Below are positions 25,731 through 35,278 of a stretch of 64,000 bases of DNA, piece by piece. The notes under the pieces are model-generated. The model saw only the letters and a program-made list of their open reading frames with translations, did not search any database and was not told the DNA's origin. Where the stretch lies: positions 3,596,001-3,660,000 of the forward strand of contig NZ_VFMY01000001.1 of NCBI RefSeq assembly GCF_006715305.1, given 5' to 3'. How positions within the stretch are numbered: position 1 is the first letter of the stretch; every line of letters starts with the position of its first letter. Origin of the DNA: Arthrobacter sp. SLBN-100. Lineage in GTDB: Bacteria > Actinomycetota > Actinomycetes > Actinomycetales > Micrococcaceae. The translations under genes and the position numbers were made by a program.

Positions 25731-26078
25731 ATGGGGCGCAATGCGGACCGACGGGTCGCCTGGCTCCTGGCGATGAACCCATACGTGGTGGTGGCCGATG
25801 CGATCCCGTATAAGGACTGCTCGCAGGAGCGCAACTATTCGTCAGTGGGGGCTATAGAGAGCATCAGGCAGGGCGCCCGGTATGCCATGGCCGGTCCTGC
25901 GGGCACCTACCCCTGCGCAAACGGGGAAGTGAAGCCCCGGTACCTGGCGCAGTCCACCACGCTGTGGCCCTTGGGACTGGGCCTGCAGTTGTTGGTGGCC
26001 GTGCTGCTGATGTGGCTGGGTTGGCGTGCACTCCGCACACCGGCTCACAGGCTGGCGCGGGGAACGCGTATCGCTTGA
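25731..26078 (+). pseudogene. C-terminal remnant of an ABC-2 type transporter permease
   Basis: About 115 residues resemble only the last fifth of large actinobacterial ABC permeases: RRVAWLLAMNPYVVVADAIPY, a GAIESIRQGARYAMAGP region, then one membrane segment (LWPLGLGLQLLVAVLLMWLGW) and the tail RTPAHRLARGTRI. The N-terminal membrane segments are absent and no ATPase gene is nearby. It is therefore read as a degraded gene rather than a functional transporter. Intervals 25490-25730 and 26079-26306 show no further gene. Confidence 0.6.
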
Positions 26079-26306
26079 AGCTTTCGCCTTGCTGGCCGGG
26101 GAGGCCCCCGGGAGGACTCACTGGCATGGCTGCCGGGGGAGCGAAAAACGCGGCGGGAGGCTCACAGGTTCCCTGTATTGAGGGCCAGGAGCGCGGCGAC
26201 ACCGAGTCCGAACTGCCGCTGGCTGCGGCTGGTATCGCGATGCAAATGGGTTCGGCAGGTGTGTTCCGTGCCGGCCGGGGAGTTGACCGCCCGGCGCACG
26301 TCCGGG

Positions 26307-26906
26307 TCAGTCGGATGAGCGGTGCGGACTGTCCAGACGAAACGTCAGAAGGGGGAAGCCTTTGCCGGCTGTGGCCTGGTCCGCCGGCAGCGTGGAGTCC
26401 GGCCGGAACCCAAGACTCTGGAGCAGCCGGATGGACCGGCTGTTGGGTTCGTAAACTGCCGCGACCACTGTGCTGATCCCGCATTGCGTGACGAGCCACT
26501 TCACCAGCGCCGCCGCAGCTTCACGGCCGTATCCACGGTGGTGATGATCAGGATGCAGGACGTAGGCCAACGCGGCGTGCCCGGCAGGATGTGTTCCGGG
26601 GGCGAGCAGGCCCGTCGCGGCCATGCCCGTACTGTTCCAGGTCCGGGCATCGCCAACCAATTCTCCCGACTCTCGCAAGGTGATTCCCCAGCCGTAGTTG
26701 AACCATGTGCCGGTGGATGCCCTGCACAGAGCCAGCAGCTCCGTCAGGCGCTCCCTGTTTTCCTCTACAGTAAGGGGATCGTGCGAGAGGTACCGGGTGG
26801 CCGCGGGGTCGCTTCGGTAACTGTGGATGGCGGCTTCGTCCGAACCACTCAGCGGCCGCAGAACGAGCCGCTCGGTGACCAGCGGCTCGATGTTCCCGGG
26901 AACCAT
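26307..26906 (-). CDS. GNAT-family N-acetyltransferase (RimJ/RimL type)
   Basis: This 199-residue protein has the pattern LVTERLVLRPLSGSDEAAIHSYRSDP at the start, the acetyl-CoA binding motif LHPDHHHRGYGREAAAALV and the C-terminal NSRSIRLLQSLGFRPD. RimJ/RimL-type enzymes acetylate protein N-termini or small amines. It stands alone upstream of recR's 3' side; the substrate is unknown. Confidence 0.88.
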   Translation of the reverse strand: MVPGNIEPLVTERLVLRPLSGSDEAAIHSYRSDPAATRYLSHDPLTVEENRERLTELLALCRASTGTWFNYGWGITLRESGELVGDARTWNSTGMAATGLLAPGTHPAGHAALAYVLHPDHHHRGYGREAAAALVKWLVTQCGISTVVAAVYEPNSRSIRLLQSLGFRPDSTLPADQATAGKGFPLLTFRLDSPHRSSD

Positions 26907-26922
26907 CGCCCTACCCCAATCC

Positions 26923-27522
26923 TTAGCTCAGCGCGTTACGGCGGCCTTCGAAAGCGCGTCCCAGCGTGATCTCGTCTGCGTACTCCAGATCGCCGCCAAC
27001 CGGAAGTCCGGACGCGAGCCGGGTCACGGTGATCCCGATGGTTTTCAGCATCCTGGCCAGGTAGGTCGCCGTTGCCTCTCCCTCAAGGTTGGGATCGGTG
27101 GCGATGATCACTTCCTGGATGGCGCCGTCGTTCAGCCGGGTGAGGAGCTCGCGGATCCGCAGCTGCTCCGGGCCGATGCCGGCGATCGGGTTAATGGCTC
27201 CGCCCAGCACGTGGTACCGGCCCCGGAACGACCGGGTGCGCTCCACCGCGAGAACATCCTTGGATTCCTCCACCACGCAGATCACTGCGGGATCACGCCG
27301 GGGGTCACGGCAGATGTTGCAGAGTTCCTGCTCCGTGACGTTGCCGCAGACGCTGCAGAACTTGACCCGTTCCTTCACGGTGGTGATGGCTTCCACCAGT
27401 CGCTTCATGTCCTGCGGGTCCGCTTCAAGGATGTGGAACGCCAGCCGCTGTGCGGATTTGGGGCCCACGCCGGGAAGGCGTCCGAGCTCGTCAATCAGCT
27501 CCTGGACAGCACCTTCGTACAC
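26923..27522 (-). CDS. recR: Recombination protein RecR
   Basis: This 199-residue protein works with RecF and RecO to load RecA at single-strand gaps. It shows the N-terminal helix-hairpin-helix ([20 protein letters not shown]), the four-cysteine zinc finger ([18 protein letters not shown]) and the Toprim domain ([14 protein letters not shown]). It follows dnaX by 35 nt, the usual bacterial order. Confidence 0.96.
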   Translation of the reverse strand: MYEGAVQELIDELGRLPGVGPKSAQRLAFHILEADPQDMKRLVEAITTVKERVKFCSVCGNVTEQELCNICRDPRRDPAVICVVEESKDVLAVERTRSFRGRYHVLGGAINPIAGIGPEQLRIRELLTRLNDGAIQEVIIATDPNLEGEATATYLARMLKTIGITVTRLASGLPVGGDLEYADEITLGRAFEGRRNALS

Positions 27523-27557
27523 GTTTTCCTCTTTAGCTAGGGCGGATAGTGGTTGGA

Positions 27558-30500
27558 TCAGTAGCGGGGCGGCACGGGGCTGCCGTCGGGGGACCGTTCC
27601 TCGATCAGCTTCCCGCCGAGGATGCGTTCCACCGCGGCACGGCCGAAGACGCCGGATGCCTCAATGGTCTCATCGTCGGGGCTCGGGATGTCCTGGACGT
27701 CCGTCGCTGCGGCCGGGATGGCCCGGGCCGGGGCTTTTGCCCGGCCTGCCTCGGCCTCGGGGCTGTTGGACAGACGCTGGTAAAGGCTCTGCCGTGTGCC
27801 CGTCGGAGCCGGGGAGGCCACCGGAGTAGACGAGGCCACGGGTGCAGCCGGCGCCTGCGCGGCAGCGGGGGCCGGCCGCGCTGCCGGAACCGGCGCGGCG
27901 GCGGGAGCGGCTGACGCCATGGCGAACTCCCGAGCCGGTTCCGGTGCGGACCCGGAGGGATCAGGGCTTGAGGGATCAGGGCTTGAGCGATCCGGGGTTG
28001 AGGGATCCGAACCGGGGGTAGCCGTATTCATGCGGCCCGGAATGGACCGCAGGGGTTCCGTGCCCTGGCCTGCCGCCCGGGCCGTCGAAGATGCCGGCGC
28101 TGCGAGGCCCCACTCGGCGTCCACGGTGGCGGCTGTGCGGGTGACCGGTATGGAAGGAGGAATTTGCGCAGCAGCGGGTTCGTAGTGGTGGGTTGGAGCG
28201 GAGGTGGCAGGTTCCTTGTCCGGGAGGCCGGCAACCGGCGCTTTGCCTATGTTGCTTTCCTCACCGACCACCCATACGCCAGGTGCCTGCTCCACAGCAC
28301 GGGTCCAAGGGTCGTGCGGTGTATCTCCAGCGGGTGCGGGCATGGAAGAGAATTTTCCGGTGCTTGCTTGGATTCGGGTGTCTGCCCCGGTTCCGGGATG
28401 GTTGCCCGGCAGGTCTCCAGCGGCTGAAGCCGCTGTTGGACCGGCAGCCCCGGAGTTTCCGGCGCCGGCGCTGTCCTGGCTGGCCCGGCCAGCCCCGCCG
28501 GCCCCGTCAGCCCCCACGGACCGGGCTTGCGGGCGCGCCGAAGGGTCCCAGTCCAGGGGAGGCTCTTCATCCAGCGGAGGAGCGTCTTCGTCCCGGGGCG
28601 GACCCCAGTCGTCGTCAGAATACGAGTAGTCACCGGAGGCGCCGCTGTAAGGATCGGTCTGGGCGGAAGGAACGTGGGCCGAAGGGGCGGCGGGAGCGGC
28701 TGCCGCCGGTTGAGTCGAAAGAACCCGAGCCGAAGGGGTTGCCGGAGCGGCTGCCGCCGGTTGAACCTGGGTAGTGCTAGCGGCTGGTGCGGGCTGAGTT
28801 GGGAAGTTACCGGCGCCAGATGCACGCCGAACGTTCCCCCCCTGCGGGAGTCCGGTGGCCGGTGCGGCAGTGCGCACGGCGGAGCCGTCGGCGTCAGCTG
28901 CAGTGCTCCCTGGAGTGGGCCCCTGGCCTGTACCCGTTGCCGCCGGTGATGTTGTGGCCGGTTCGGCTGCCGGGGACGACTGCGCGGGGGCCAGTCCCCA
29001 GGCAACATCAGCTGACGTTGCCGGGGCAGGCCGGCTAGCGGGTGCTTTTGGGTTTGGTTCAGAGCTCGCCCGGTCGCCGCCGGCTACCGCGGTGATCTGG
29101 CAGTCAATACCCACAGTCTTGTGGATTGCCTGCCGCAGGTTTTCCGAATGGTCCGCCCGACCAAAGGCGCCCGCGAGTCCCGACGTGGTGAACGAAAGAG
29201 TAAGTGTGTGTCCGTCAAAGGCGCTCACTTGGGCGTTCGGCTCAACGAGTGCCCAGGTGCTGCGCTTGATCTTCGTCAGCGTCTGCAGGACGTCCGGCCA
29301 CGCGCGGCGCAGCACTTCGACGTCGCCCATGGCTGCCGGCGGAGCCCCGGGAGCGGAGGAAGCCGGACCGGCGGGACCCGTTTCAGGTTGCGCGGGCCCA
29401 GCGGGAGCGGTTCCAGAATGGGAGGGCCCAGCGGGAGCGGTTCCAGAATGGGAGGGCCCAGCGGGGGAGGCCTCGGGCCGCACGTCAGGTGTCTTCCGGG
29501 CGTCCGGGCCTGCAGCCTGTGTGGTGCCGGTGGCTGGTGCCACGTTCGTTTGGCCACCTGCCGGAGCTGCGGGTCCGGGGACGGCCGTGCGGGCCGGTGC
29601 GCCCTGGGGTACTGCGCCGGGGACGGCCCCCGCGTCAGGGCTGGCATCAGCCGGGGCGGGGCGGGTCCCGGCGGGAGCCTCCACCGGCCAGTCGCTGGTG
29701 CTCACACGGGGCGCGGTCAGTGGTGGACGCGTTCCAGCGTCGGTTGGAGCGGCTCCGGCGGAAGGCCTGGCTTCCGGGGCTACTGCAGCCGCAGGCGCCT
29801 GGTGCCGTGCAGGACCGGATACAGCAGGCTCGGCAGGTGCGGAGACTGCGGGTTGCGTTCGTGCCGGTTCCGGCAGGGCTGGTTCCGGCACGGCTGGTGC
29901 GGGGCCCGCCGGCTCTGTCCGGGCGGCGCCAGGACCAGATGCGGGAGCAGGTGCGGTGTTGCCACCAAGTGCGCCCTGACCTGTCGGTGCAGGGTGGTGC
30001 CCCGATGCGACGGCGGCGGGAGCACCGACCTCGTTTCCGGCGTAATTTAGCCGGCGTTCCACGCGGTCAATCCGCGCCGCCATACCGCGCTCGTTCTGCT
30101 CCGAACTGGGTAGCAGGATCCGGGCACACAGGAGCTCCAGGTGCAGCCGCGGTGAGGTAGCGCCAGTCATTTCGGTCAATGCCGTGTTGGTGACGTCTGC
30201 GGCGCGGGACAACTCGGCGGCCCCAAGGTTGTGGGCCTGGTTCTTCAGCCTGGCGATCTGGTCGGCAGGCATGCCGCGGAGGATGGTCTGCGCGCTTTCA
30301 GGCATGGCCTGGACGATGATGAGGTCGCGGAAGCGTTCCAGCAGGTCCTCAACGAACCGGCGCGGGTCATGGCCGGTCTGGATGACCCTGTCCACGGCGC
30401 GGAAAACCGTGGCGGCGTCCGAGGCGGCAACAGCCTCCACAACGTCGTCGAGCAATGAAGCGTGCGTGTATCCGAGGAGCGCAACGGCAAGCTCGTAGTC

Positions 30501-31208
30501 CAGGCCGTTGCGCCCGGCACCCGCCATCAACTGGTCCAGGACGGAAAGGGAATCACGGACAGAACCGCCGCCGGCACGAATCACCAGCGACAGTACTCCG
30601 GGCGCCACCGGGACGTTCTCCTGGTTGCACAGAAGTTCCAGGTAAGCCATCAGCGGCTCGGGCGGCACCAGCCGGAAGGGATAGTGGTGCGTCCGGGAGC
30701 GGATGGTGCCAATGACCTTGTCCGGCTCAGTGGTGGCGAAGATGAACTTGATGTGTTCCGGTGGTTCTTCAACGATCTTCAGCAGGGCGTTGAACCCGGC
30801 GGATGTCACCATGTGCGCTTCGTCGATGATGAAAATCTTGTAGCGGTCCCGGACGGGAGCGTAAGTGGCCCGCTCGCGCAGGTCCCGCGCGTCGTCCACG
30901 CCGCCATGGCTGGCGGCGTCGATCTCGATGACGTCCAGCGAACCGGATCCGCCGCGGGCAAGCTCAACGCAGCTCGGGCAGGTGCCGCAAGGGGTGTCCG
31001 TGGGGCCCTTGGCGCAGTTCAGGCAGCGCGCCAGAATTCGCGCTGAAGTGGTTTTGCCGCAGCCCCTGGGGCCGGAAAACAGGTAAGCATGGCTGACGCG
31101 GTTTTTCCGCAAAGCCGTCATCAGCGGCTCCGTGACATGCTCTTGCCCGATAACGTCAGCGAAAGAGTCTGGACGGTATCTGCGGTAGAGGGCGGTAGTA
31201 ACTGTCAC
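27558..31208 (-). CDS. dnaX: DNA polymerase III subunits gamma/tau, unusually long
   Basis: The GTG at 31208 gives [11 protein letters not shown], the conserved start. The 1216-residue protein is the clamp-loader ATPase: Walker [16 protein letters not shown], zinc-finger cysteines (CLNC, CGTCPSC), the DEAH box, sensor-1 ATTEPDKV and an arginine finger. Domain III ends near 370. The rest, about 800 residues, is a Pro/Ala/Thr-rich linker with a small conserved domain ([38 protein letters not shown], around 610-700). The linker contains an exact 30-bp tandem duplication at 29401-29460. No A-rich frameshift signal like that of E. coli is seen. It follows the SRP RNA gene. Confidence 0.95.
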   Translation of the reverse strand: MTVTTALYRRYRPDSFADVIGQEHVTEPLMTALRKNRVSHAYLFSGPRGCGKTTSARILARCLNCAKGPTDTPCGTCPSCVELARGGSGSLDVIEIDAASHGGVDDARDLRERATYAPVRDRYKIFIIDEAHMVTSAGFNALLKIVEEPPEHIKFIFATTEPDKVIGTIRSRTHHYPFRLVPPEPLMAYLELLCNQENVPVAPGVLSLVIRAGGGSVRDSLSVLDQLMAGAGRNGLDYELAVALLGYTHASLLDDVVEAVAASDAATVFRAVDRVIQTGHDPRRFVEDLLERFRDLIIVQAMPESAQTILRGMPADQIARLKNQAHNLGAAELSRAADVTNTALTEMTGATSPRLHLELLCARILLPSSEQNERGMAARIDRVERRLNYAGNEVGAPAAVASGHHPAPTGQGALGGNTAPAPASGPGAARTEPAGPAPAVPEPALPEPARTQPAVSAPAEPAVSGPARHQAPAAAVAPEARPSAGAAPTDAGTRPPLTAPRVSTSDWPVEAPAGTRPAPADASPDAGAVPGAVPQGAPARTAVPGPAAPAGGQTNVAPATGTTQAAGPDARKTPDVRPEASPAGPSHSGTAPAGPSHSGTAPAGPAQPETGPAGPASSAPGAPPAAMGDVEVLRRAWPDVLQTLTKIKRSTWALVEPNAQVSAFDGHTLTLSFTTSGLAGAFGRADHSENLRQAIHKTVGIDCQITAVAGGDRASSEPNPKAPASRPAPATSADVAWGLAPAQSSPAAEPATTSPAATGTGQGPTPGSTAADADGSAVRTAAPATGLPQGGNVRRASGAGNFPTQPAPAASTTQVQPAAAAPATPSARVLSTQPAAAAPAAPSAHVPSAQTDPYSGASGDYSYSDDDWGPPRDEDAPPLDEEPPLDWDPSARPQARSVGADGAGGAGRASQDSAGAGNSGAAGPTAASAAGDLPGNHPGTGADTRIQASTGKFSSMPAPAGDTPHDPWTRAVEQAPGVWVVGEESNIGKAPVAGLPDKEPATSAPTHHYEPAAAQIPPSIPVTRTAATVDAEWGLAAPASSTARAAGQGTEPLRSIPGRMNTATPGSDPSTPDRSSPDPSSPDPSGSAPEPAREFAMASAAPAAAPVPAARPAPAAAQAPAAPVASSTPVASPAPTGTRQSLYQRLSNSPEAEAGRAKAPARAIPAAATDVQDIPSPDDETIEASGVFGRAAVERILGGKLIEERSPDGSPVPPRY
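29401..29460. repeat. Exact 30-bp tandem duplication within dnaX
   Basis: Bases 29401-29430 and 29431-29460 are identical. Each adds the ten residues [10 protein letters not shown] to the linker. Confidence 0.9.
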
Positions 31209-31265
31209 AGAGAAAACCCTACCAATCCGGGCTGACACTCTGCCGCCCTGTGGGGGAATAGTAAA

Positions 31266-31354
31266 GACCCCCCATGCACCCGCCAGAGCCCATTTACCCT
31301 TGCTACCTTCCGGTCCTGGGGGAGTTCAACAGGATGACGCCACATGAGGGGCCG
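31266..31354 (-). ncRNA. ffs: Signal recognition particle RNA (4.5S-type)
   Basis: On the minus strand the conserved apical loop CCAGGACCGGAAGGTAGCAA is flanked by complementary arms, and the closing helix pairs GGCCCCTC (31346-31353) with GGGGGGTC (31266-31273). This is the small bacterial SRP RNA that binds Ffh. Its place just before dnaX is typical of actinobacteria. Confidence 0.9.
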
Positions 31355-31374
31355 CCAGTTACTTTACCCGAAGT

Positions 31375-31725
31375 TCAGGCACGACTCGAATCGGCCCCCT
31401 GAGCGCGCCAGGCCTCTACCTTCCAGCTCATCAAGGCCGGTTCCTCATACGGGTGCGCGGCCCGCAACGCAACGACCACGGCTTCGAGCAGCGGGCGTTC
31501 AACCACGCATTCAACCCGGTCCTCGGCCGCTTCCTCTGGAATCCCCACCCGCCCTTGATAGGGGACGGCGCCATCCTGTGGAGTGAAACGGCCTGTTCCC
31601 CGGGAGGTGAAGGAGCAGTGCGAGTAGTTTCCGATCCGGCCGGCTCCGGCGTCACCAATTGCCTTCAGAACCCGTTCTGTGTGGGTGACGGGGACGTAAA
31701 ACACCACGACGTGCAGTTCGCTCAT
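31375..31725 (-). CDS. Stand-alone Nif3/YqfO-type PII-like domain protein
   Basis: The 116-residue protein (SELHVVVFYVPVTHTERVLKAIGDAGAGRIGNY, key motif CSFTSRGTGRFTP and AHPYEEPAL) matches the inserted PII-like domain of Nif3 proteins such as YqfO, here without the metal-binding Nif3 halves. ATG at 31725 is used because homology starts there; ATG at 31734 has a GGGG four bases upstream and is an alternative. The role is unknown. Confidence 0.8.
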   Translation of the reverse strand: MSELHVVVFYVPVTHTERVLKAIGDAGAGRIGNYSHCSFTSRGTGRFTPQDGAVPYQGRVGIPEEAAEDRVECVVERPLLEAVVVALRAAHPYEEPALMSWKVEAWRAQGADSSRA

Positions 31726-32048
31726 GCCTCCCATGGTTCCCCATCCGCCAAGGCAAGGCTGGAAATTCATTGCTTATCCACGCGCCAGCCACGATCATGG
31801 GTATGTACACCGATTGGGGCAATCTCAAGATTGTGAGCTGCGAGGCCTGGCTGAACGGGGCCGGACCCGGCAGCTCAACGGGGTTCCGATGGAATGGGCG
31901 CGTTGGGGGCGCCCATTTCTGGTTAAGCCCGGACAGTACCCTCCCGGGGAGCGGCCGGGAAAGCCGCCAATACAGGGGCGGGACCGCCAATTGGGCGAAG
32001 TGGAAAAGATCAGGTAGTCTAGTACCTGCTTTTGATTCAGAAGCAGCT

Positions 32049-32133
32049 GGAGAATTCGCCTAGCGGCCTATGGCGCACGCCTGGAACGCGTGTTGGGTTA
32101 ACGCCCTCGGGGGTTCAAATCCCCCATTCTCCG
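32049..32133 (+). tRNA. tRNA-Ser (anticodon GGA)
   Basis: Acceptor arms GGAGAAT/ATTCTCC, an anticodon stem CACGC/GCGTG with loop CTGGAAC (anticodon GGA, reads UCC), a long class II variable arm and the T-arm GGGGGTTCAAATCCCCC are all present. CCA is not encoded. The 3' half overlaps the end of the minus-strand gene at 32098. Confidence 0.95.
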
Positions 32134-33132
32134 CCGGTTGGAACCCGGTCCCGCATCGTCGGGACCGGGTTCTTTCGTTTGCCCATCGTCCACCTTCCAG
32201 CCGCCTTGGGCAGCCCCTTCAACTTCCGCGAAGCCCAGCCGCCGGAGCCGTTCCCTGGCTGCCAGTTCACTCGTGCTGCGCCGCCCCAGGGCAAGGCGGA
32301 CGACGCCGAGCACCACCTTGGTGGCGAGCTTCACCGGCAGAGGGAAAGGGCCCAGCCGTGGCACGGACAGGCCGAGCATCTGGCGGTATCTGGGCTCGAG
32401 GCTGTAGACCGCTCCGGCAAACAAAACACGGTATCCGGGCCGAAACATCGGATGCAGCGGCGGGTTTCGGATAAATTCCACCGTCTCTTCCACCTGGCGG
32501 TCCACCCGCAGCTCACCGTTCTGGTACCACCGGTCGAGTTGTGCCCGCATGGCGGCTTCGCTGAGTGGCGGATCCTCGATGCCCATCAGCCGCCCGGCTT
32601 GCGCCCACTCGCGGACATACGCATCCGGGCCGCCGGGGATGGGACCGCCCCATAATTTGTGGGCTGTGAGGAACGCGTCCGTAAACGCTATATGGATCCA
32701 GCTTGCCAGTTCTGGATCGTTGGCGCTGTAGTTGCGCGGCGTTCCCTGATTGTCCACGAAGCTGCCATGTACCGGCTCGTGGAGGCGCTGCACGCGCCGT
32801 GAAGCCTCCTGCGCGGCAGCCTTGGAACCGTATGTCACGGTGAAGATCCAGCGGATGGTCGCTGCCAGGCGGGTGAGGGGGTCCTCGCGAAAGCTGGAGT
32901 GCTCGTGCACGCCGGCAAGGGCTCCCGGGTGAAGGGACTGCATCAGCAGCGTCCGGATTCCTGCCACGATCGGGGACATGGAGCCGTGCACCGCCCAAAC
33001 GGCCGAGCCCGGGAGGTGGTAGCCGGGGTCATCTCCTTCTGCGAGCTTGGCCACCCAGTCTGGGACTGAATCGGCCCTGCCGGTAAAGGTCTTCTTGAGT
33101 TCGTGCTGCCATTTCCGAAGGAAGCTGCGCAT
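32098..33132 (-). CDS. MpaB-family oxygenase (DUF2236), 3' end overlapping tRNA-Ser
   Basis: The ATG at 33132 gives 344 residues. Typical motifs include the start of the domain at GSAVWAVHGSMSPIVAGIRTLLMQSLHPGALAGVHEHSSFREDP, the heme-pocket region TVTYGSKAAAQEASRRVQRLHEPVHG and WIHIAFTDAFLTAHKLWG. Fungal MpaB and latex-clearing relatives are heme oxygenases; the bacterial substrate is unknown. The last ~25 codons run through the tRNA-Ser terminator and into the tRNA (stop at 32098), so the C-terminal tail GGWKVDDGQTKEPGPDD and beyond is probably not functional. Confidence 0.82.
   Translation of the reverse strand: MRSFLRKWQHELKKTFTGRADSVPDWVAKLAEGDDPGYHLPGSAVWAVHGSMSPIVAGIRTLLMQSLHPGALAGVHEHSSFREDPLTRLAATIRWIFTVTYGSKAAAQEASRRVQRLHEPVHGSFVDNQGTPRNYSANDPELASWIHIAFTDAFLTAHKLWGGPIPGGPDAYVREWAQAGRLMGIEDPPLSEAAMRAQLDRWYQNGELRVDRQVEETVEFIRNPPLHPMFRPGYRVLFAGAVYSLEPRYRQMLGLSVPRLGPFPLPVKLATKVVLGVVRLALGRRSTSELAARERLRRLGFAEVEGAAQGGWKVDDGQTKEPGPDDAGPGSNRRRMGDLNPRGR
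32141..32172 (+). terminator. tRNA-Ser terminator
   Basis: A perfect 12-bp stem (GAACCCGGTCCC and its complement) with loop GCATCGTC, followed by TTTCGTTT, begins 7 nt after the tRNA. It lies within the opposite-strand MpaB-like reading frame. Confidence 0.9.
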
Positions 33133-33286
33133 ATCCCATTGTTGCCACGAGAAGACAGGCGAGGCTAGGAGCGGCGTGTACCGCAAGGTTTGCTCAATTA
33201 TTCGAGTAGAGCTGCACCGCGGGGTTCACAGGCTTCCGGGCGTGTGGTCCCATGGGAGATACCGTCAAGACACCGGGCGGCTGATT

Positions 33287-35065
33287 ATGTTCTGGAGTCA
33301 GTCTTTGGGGAATCATCGGAGACTAGATCGCACTGAGCCGCGTGGTCCTTGTGGTTCCCTCGTGCGTGCCTTCGCAGCTGCGGGTGCCCTTGCCCTCTCC
33401 GTTTGGGCCCTGAACCTCTCGGGTAGCGCAGAGGAATGGACTGCCGCGACAGCGGAACCGGCCAGCAGGGCTGCCCTGTCCGCTGGCCCTGGTGCGGCTG
33501 AGGTGCTGTCCGGGCGCCAAGGTGAATTGCCGTCGGGCATTGTTGGCGCCGGTAGTTTGCCGGCTGCGATCGTCAGCGATCCACAGGCCCTGGTTCCCTT
33601 CCCCCGCCCGGTAGTGGGCAGTTACGCCGGGGATGGTTCCCAGCCGCTGGCGGTCGGGGCCGCCGCGCTGGCCAGGCCCGCGGCCGGCTTCCTCAGGGCG
33701 CCACTTGAACTGCTCATCCCCAGTTCGCCCTTCGGTCTCCGGGTGAGCCCCCTGTCCGGGGCCGCGGGTGACTTCCACCTCGGCCAGGACTATGCCGCGC
33801 CGTGCGGAACAAAAGTGTATGCCGCCGATTCAGGAGTGGTCCGCGCCGCCGGATGGCACCCCTGGGGCGGGGGCAACCGCGTGGAGATTGACCATGGCAA
33901 TGGCTTGATCACCACCTACAACCACCTGGAAGCCATTGCTGTGCGCAGGGGCGACAGGATCAATGTTGGGCAATTCATCGCCGAGGTGGGTACCACAGGA
34001 TGGTCTACAGGATGCCACCTGCACTTCGAAACGATCCTTAACGGGCGCCATGTCAGTCCGCTGACGTGGAAACTGCTGCCGCTGCGTCCCCTTGCAGGCA
34101 ACGGAGCCGAAGAGCTGCAAAGCTATGCGCCCGGCAGCGGTTCCCCGCTGGGGTGGCTTCAGTGGGTCATACCAGTCGGCTTTGGTCCGGGCGATCTTGA
34201 GGATGCAGGCGATGCGGGAACGCCTGGGACGCCGGCCTCCCCGTCGTTGGCTGTGCCCGCGGGCGAAAGCTCGCCTGCCCTAAGTGAGCCGTCGCCGTCA
34301 CCGTCGCCCACGACATCGACCGTGTCGCCGTCACCGTCGCCCACGACATCGACCGTGTCGCCGTCACCGTCGCCCACGACATCGACCGTGTCGCCGTCAC
34401 CGTCGCCCACGACATCGACCGTGTCGCCGTCACCGTCGCCCACGACATCGACCGTGTCGCCGTCACCGTCGCCCACGACATCGACCGTGTCGCCGTCACC
34501 GTCGCCCACGACATCGACCGTGTCGCCGTCACCGTCGCCCACGACATCGACCGTGTCGCCGTCACCGTCGCCCACGACATCGACCGTGTCGCCGTCACCG
34601 TCGCCCACGACATCGACCGTGTCGCCGTCACCGTCGCCCACGACATCGACCGTGTCGCCGTCACCGTCGCCCACGACATCGACCGTGTCGCCGTCGCCCA
34701 CGCCCACGACATCGACCGTGTCGCCGACACCGACGCCAACTGCGACTCCGACTCCGACAATAACGCCGACTCCGACGCCGACTCCGACTCCGACTCCGAC
34801 AATGACGCCGACGCCGACGCCGACTCCGACAATGACGGCGACACTGGCACCGACTGCGCCGGTTGTGGCGTCGCCGAGTGAGCCGACATCGACCGCGACC
34901 CTGTCGCCGACTGCGCCGGTTGAGGCGTCGCCGAGTGAGCCGACGGCGACGGCGACGGCGACCGCGACTCCGACGGCGACCGCGACCCTGGCACCGAGTG
35001 CGCCTTCGCCCACCGGGGCTGCTGACCCCACGGAACCTGCGCCCACGACACCAGCCTCCCGTTAG
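33287..35065 (+). CDS. M23-family peptidase with long Ser-Pro-Thr repeat tail
   Basis: The ATG at 33287 gives 592 residues. A basic start is followed by a signal or anchor segment (LVRAFAAAGALALSVWALNLSG, about 25-46). The LytM/M23 domain covers about 145-265: IPSSPFGLRVSPLSG, DFHLGQDYAAPCGTKVYA (zinc His and Asp) and WSTGCHLHFET (HxH). It should cut peptidoglycan cross-bridges. Residues 335-480 are thirteen 11-residue units SPSPSPTTSTV, then PT-rich low complexity to the end. Such tails usually cross the cell wall or carry sugars. The start codon has no strong ribosome site. Confidence 0.85.
   Translation: MFWSQSLGNHRRLDRTEPRGPCGSLVRAFAAAGALALSVWALNLSGSAEEWTAATAEPASRAALSAGPGAAEVLSGRQGELPSGIVGAGSLPAAIVSDPQALVPFPRPVVGSYAGDGSQPLAVGAAALARPAAGFLRAPLELLIPSSPFGLRVSPLSGAAGDFHLGQDYAAPCGTKVYAADSGVVRAAGWHPWGGGNRVEIDHGNGLITTYNHLEAIAVRRGDRINVGQFIAEVGTTGWSTGCHLHFETILNGRHVSPLTWKLLPLRPLAGNGAEELQSYAPGSGSPLGWLQWVIPVGFGPGDLEDAGDAGTPGTPASPSLAVPAGESSPALSEPSPSPSPTTSTVSPSPSPTTSTVSPSPSPTTSTVSPSPSPTTSTVSPSPSPTTSTVSPSPSPTTSTVSPSPSPTTSTVSPSPSPTTSTVSPSPSPTTSTVSPSPSPTTSTVSPSPSPTTSTVSPSPSPTTSTVSPSPTPTTSTVSPTPTPTATPTPTITPTPTPTPTPTPTMTPTPTPTPTMTATLAPTAPVVASPSEPTSTATLSPTAPVEASPSEPTATATATATPTATATLAPSAPSPTGAADPTEPAPTTPASR
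34292..34720. repeat. 33-bp tandem repeat array inside the M23 peptidase gene
   Basis: Thirteen head-to-tail 33-bp units encode SPSPSPTTSTV. Twelve appear identical at the DNA level and the last differs (SPSPTPTTSTV). The frame stays open on the complementary strand too, which produces a false long ORF there. Confidence 0.92.
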
Positions 35066-35278
35066 TCACCGATTGAACAGCACCAGTTGAGGCGACGTCG
35101 GCGGCCGATGCGCCGCTGTCGCCCGCGCCAACGAGTCCTCACAAGTCTGTGAAAGCGTGCGCCGGGAAGGAGGTCAGGAGCCACGCGAGGAGCAGCCAGG
35201 AAATGTCCAGCCCGGACCAGTACTCTGATCCCTCGGCAACGAATTCCACTTATGACAAACTTCCTGAGGACGCAGCCT

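Noticed and set aside
28854..29979. Plus-strand frame of 374 codons opposite the dnaX linker
   Set aside because: It reflects low-complexity Pro/Ala coding on the other strand.
34292..34720. CRISPR array
   Set aside because: The units are contiguous, in frame and coding; there are no spacers.
34159..35046. Minus-strand frame encoding VDVVGDGDGDT repeats
   Set aside because: It is the complement of the 33-bp array in the M23 peptidase and stays open only because the repeat has no stop in that frame.
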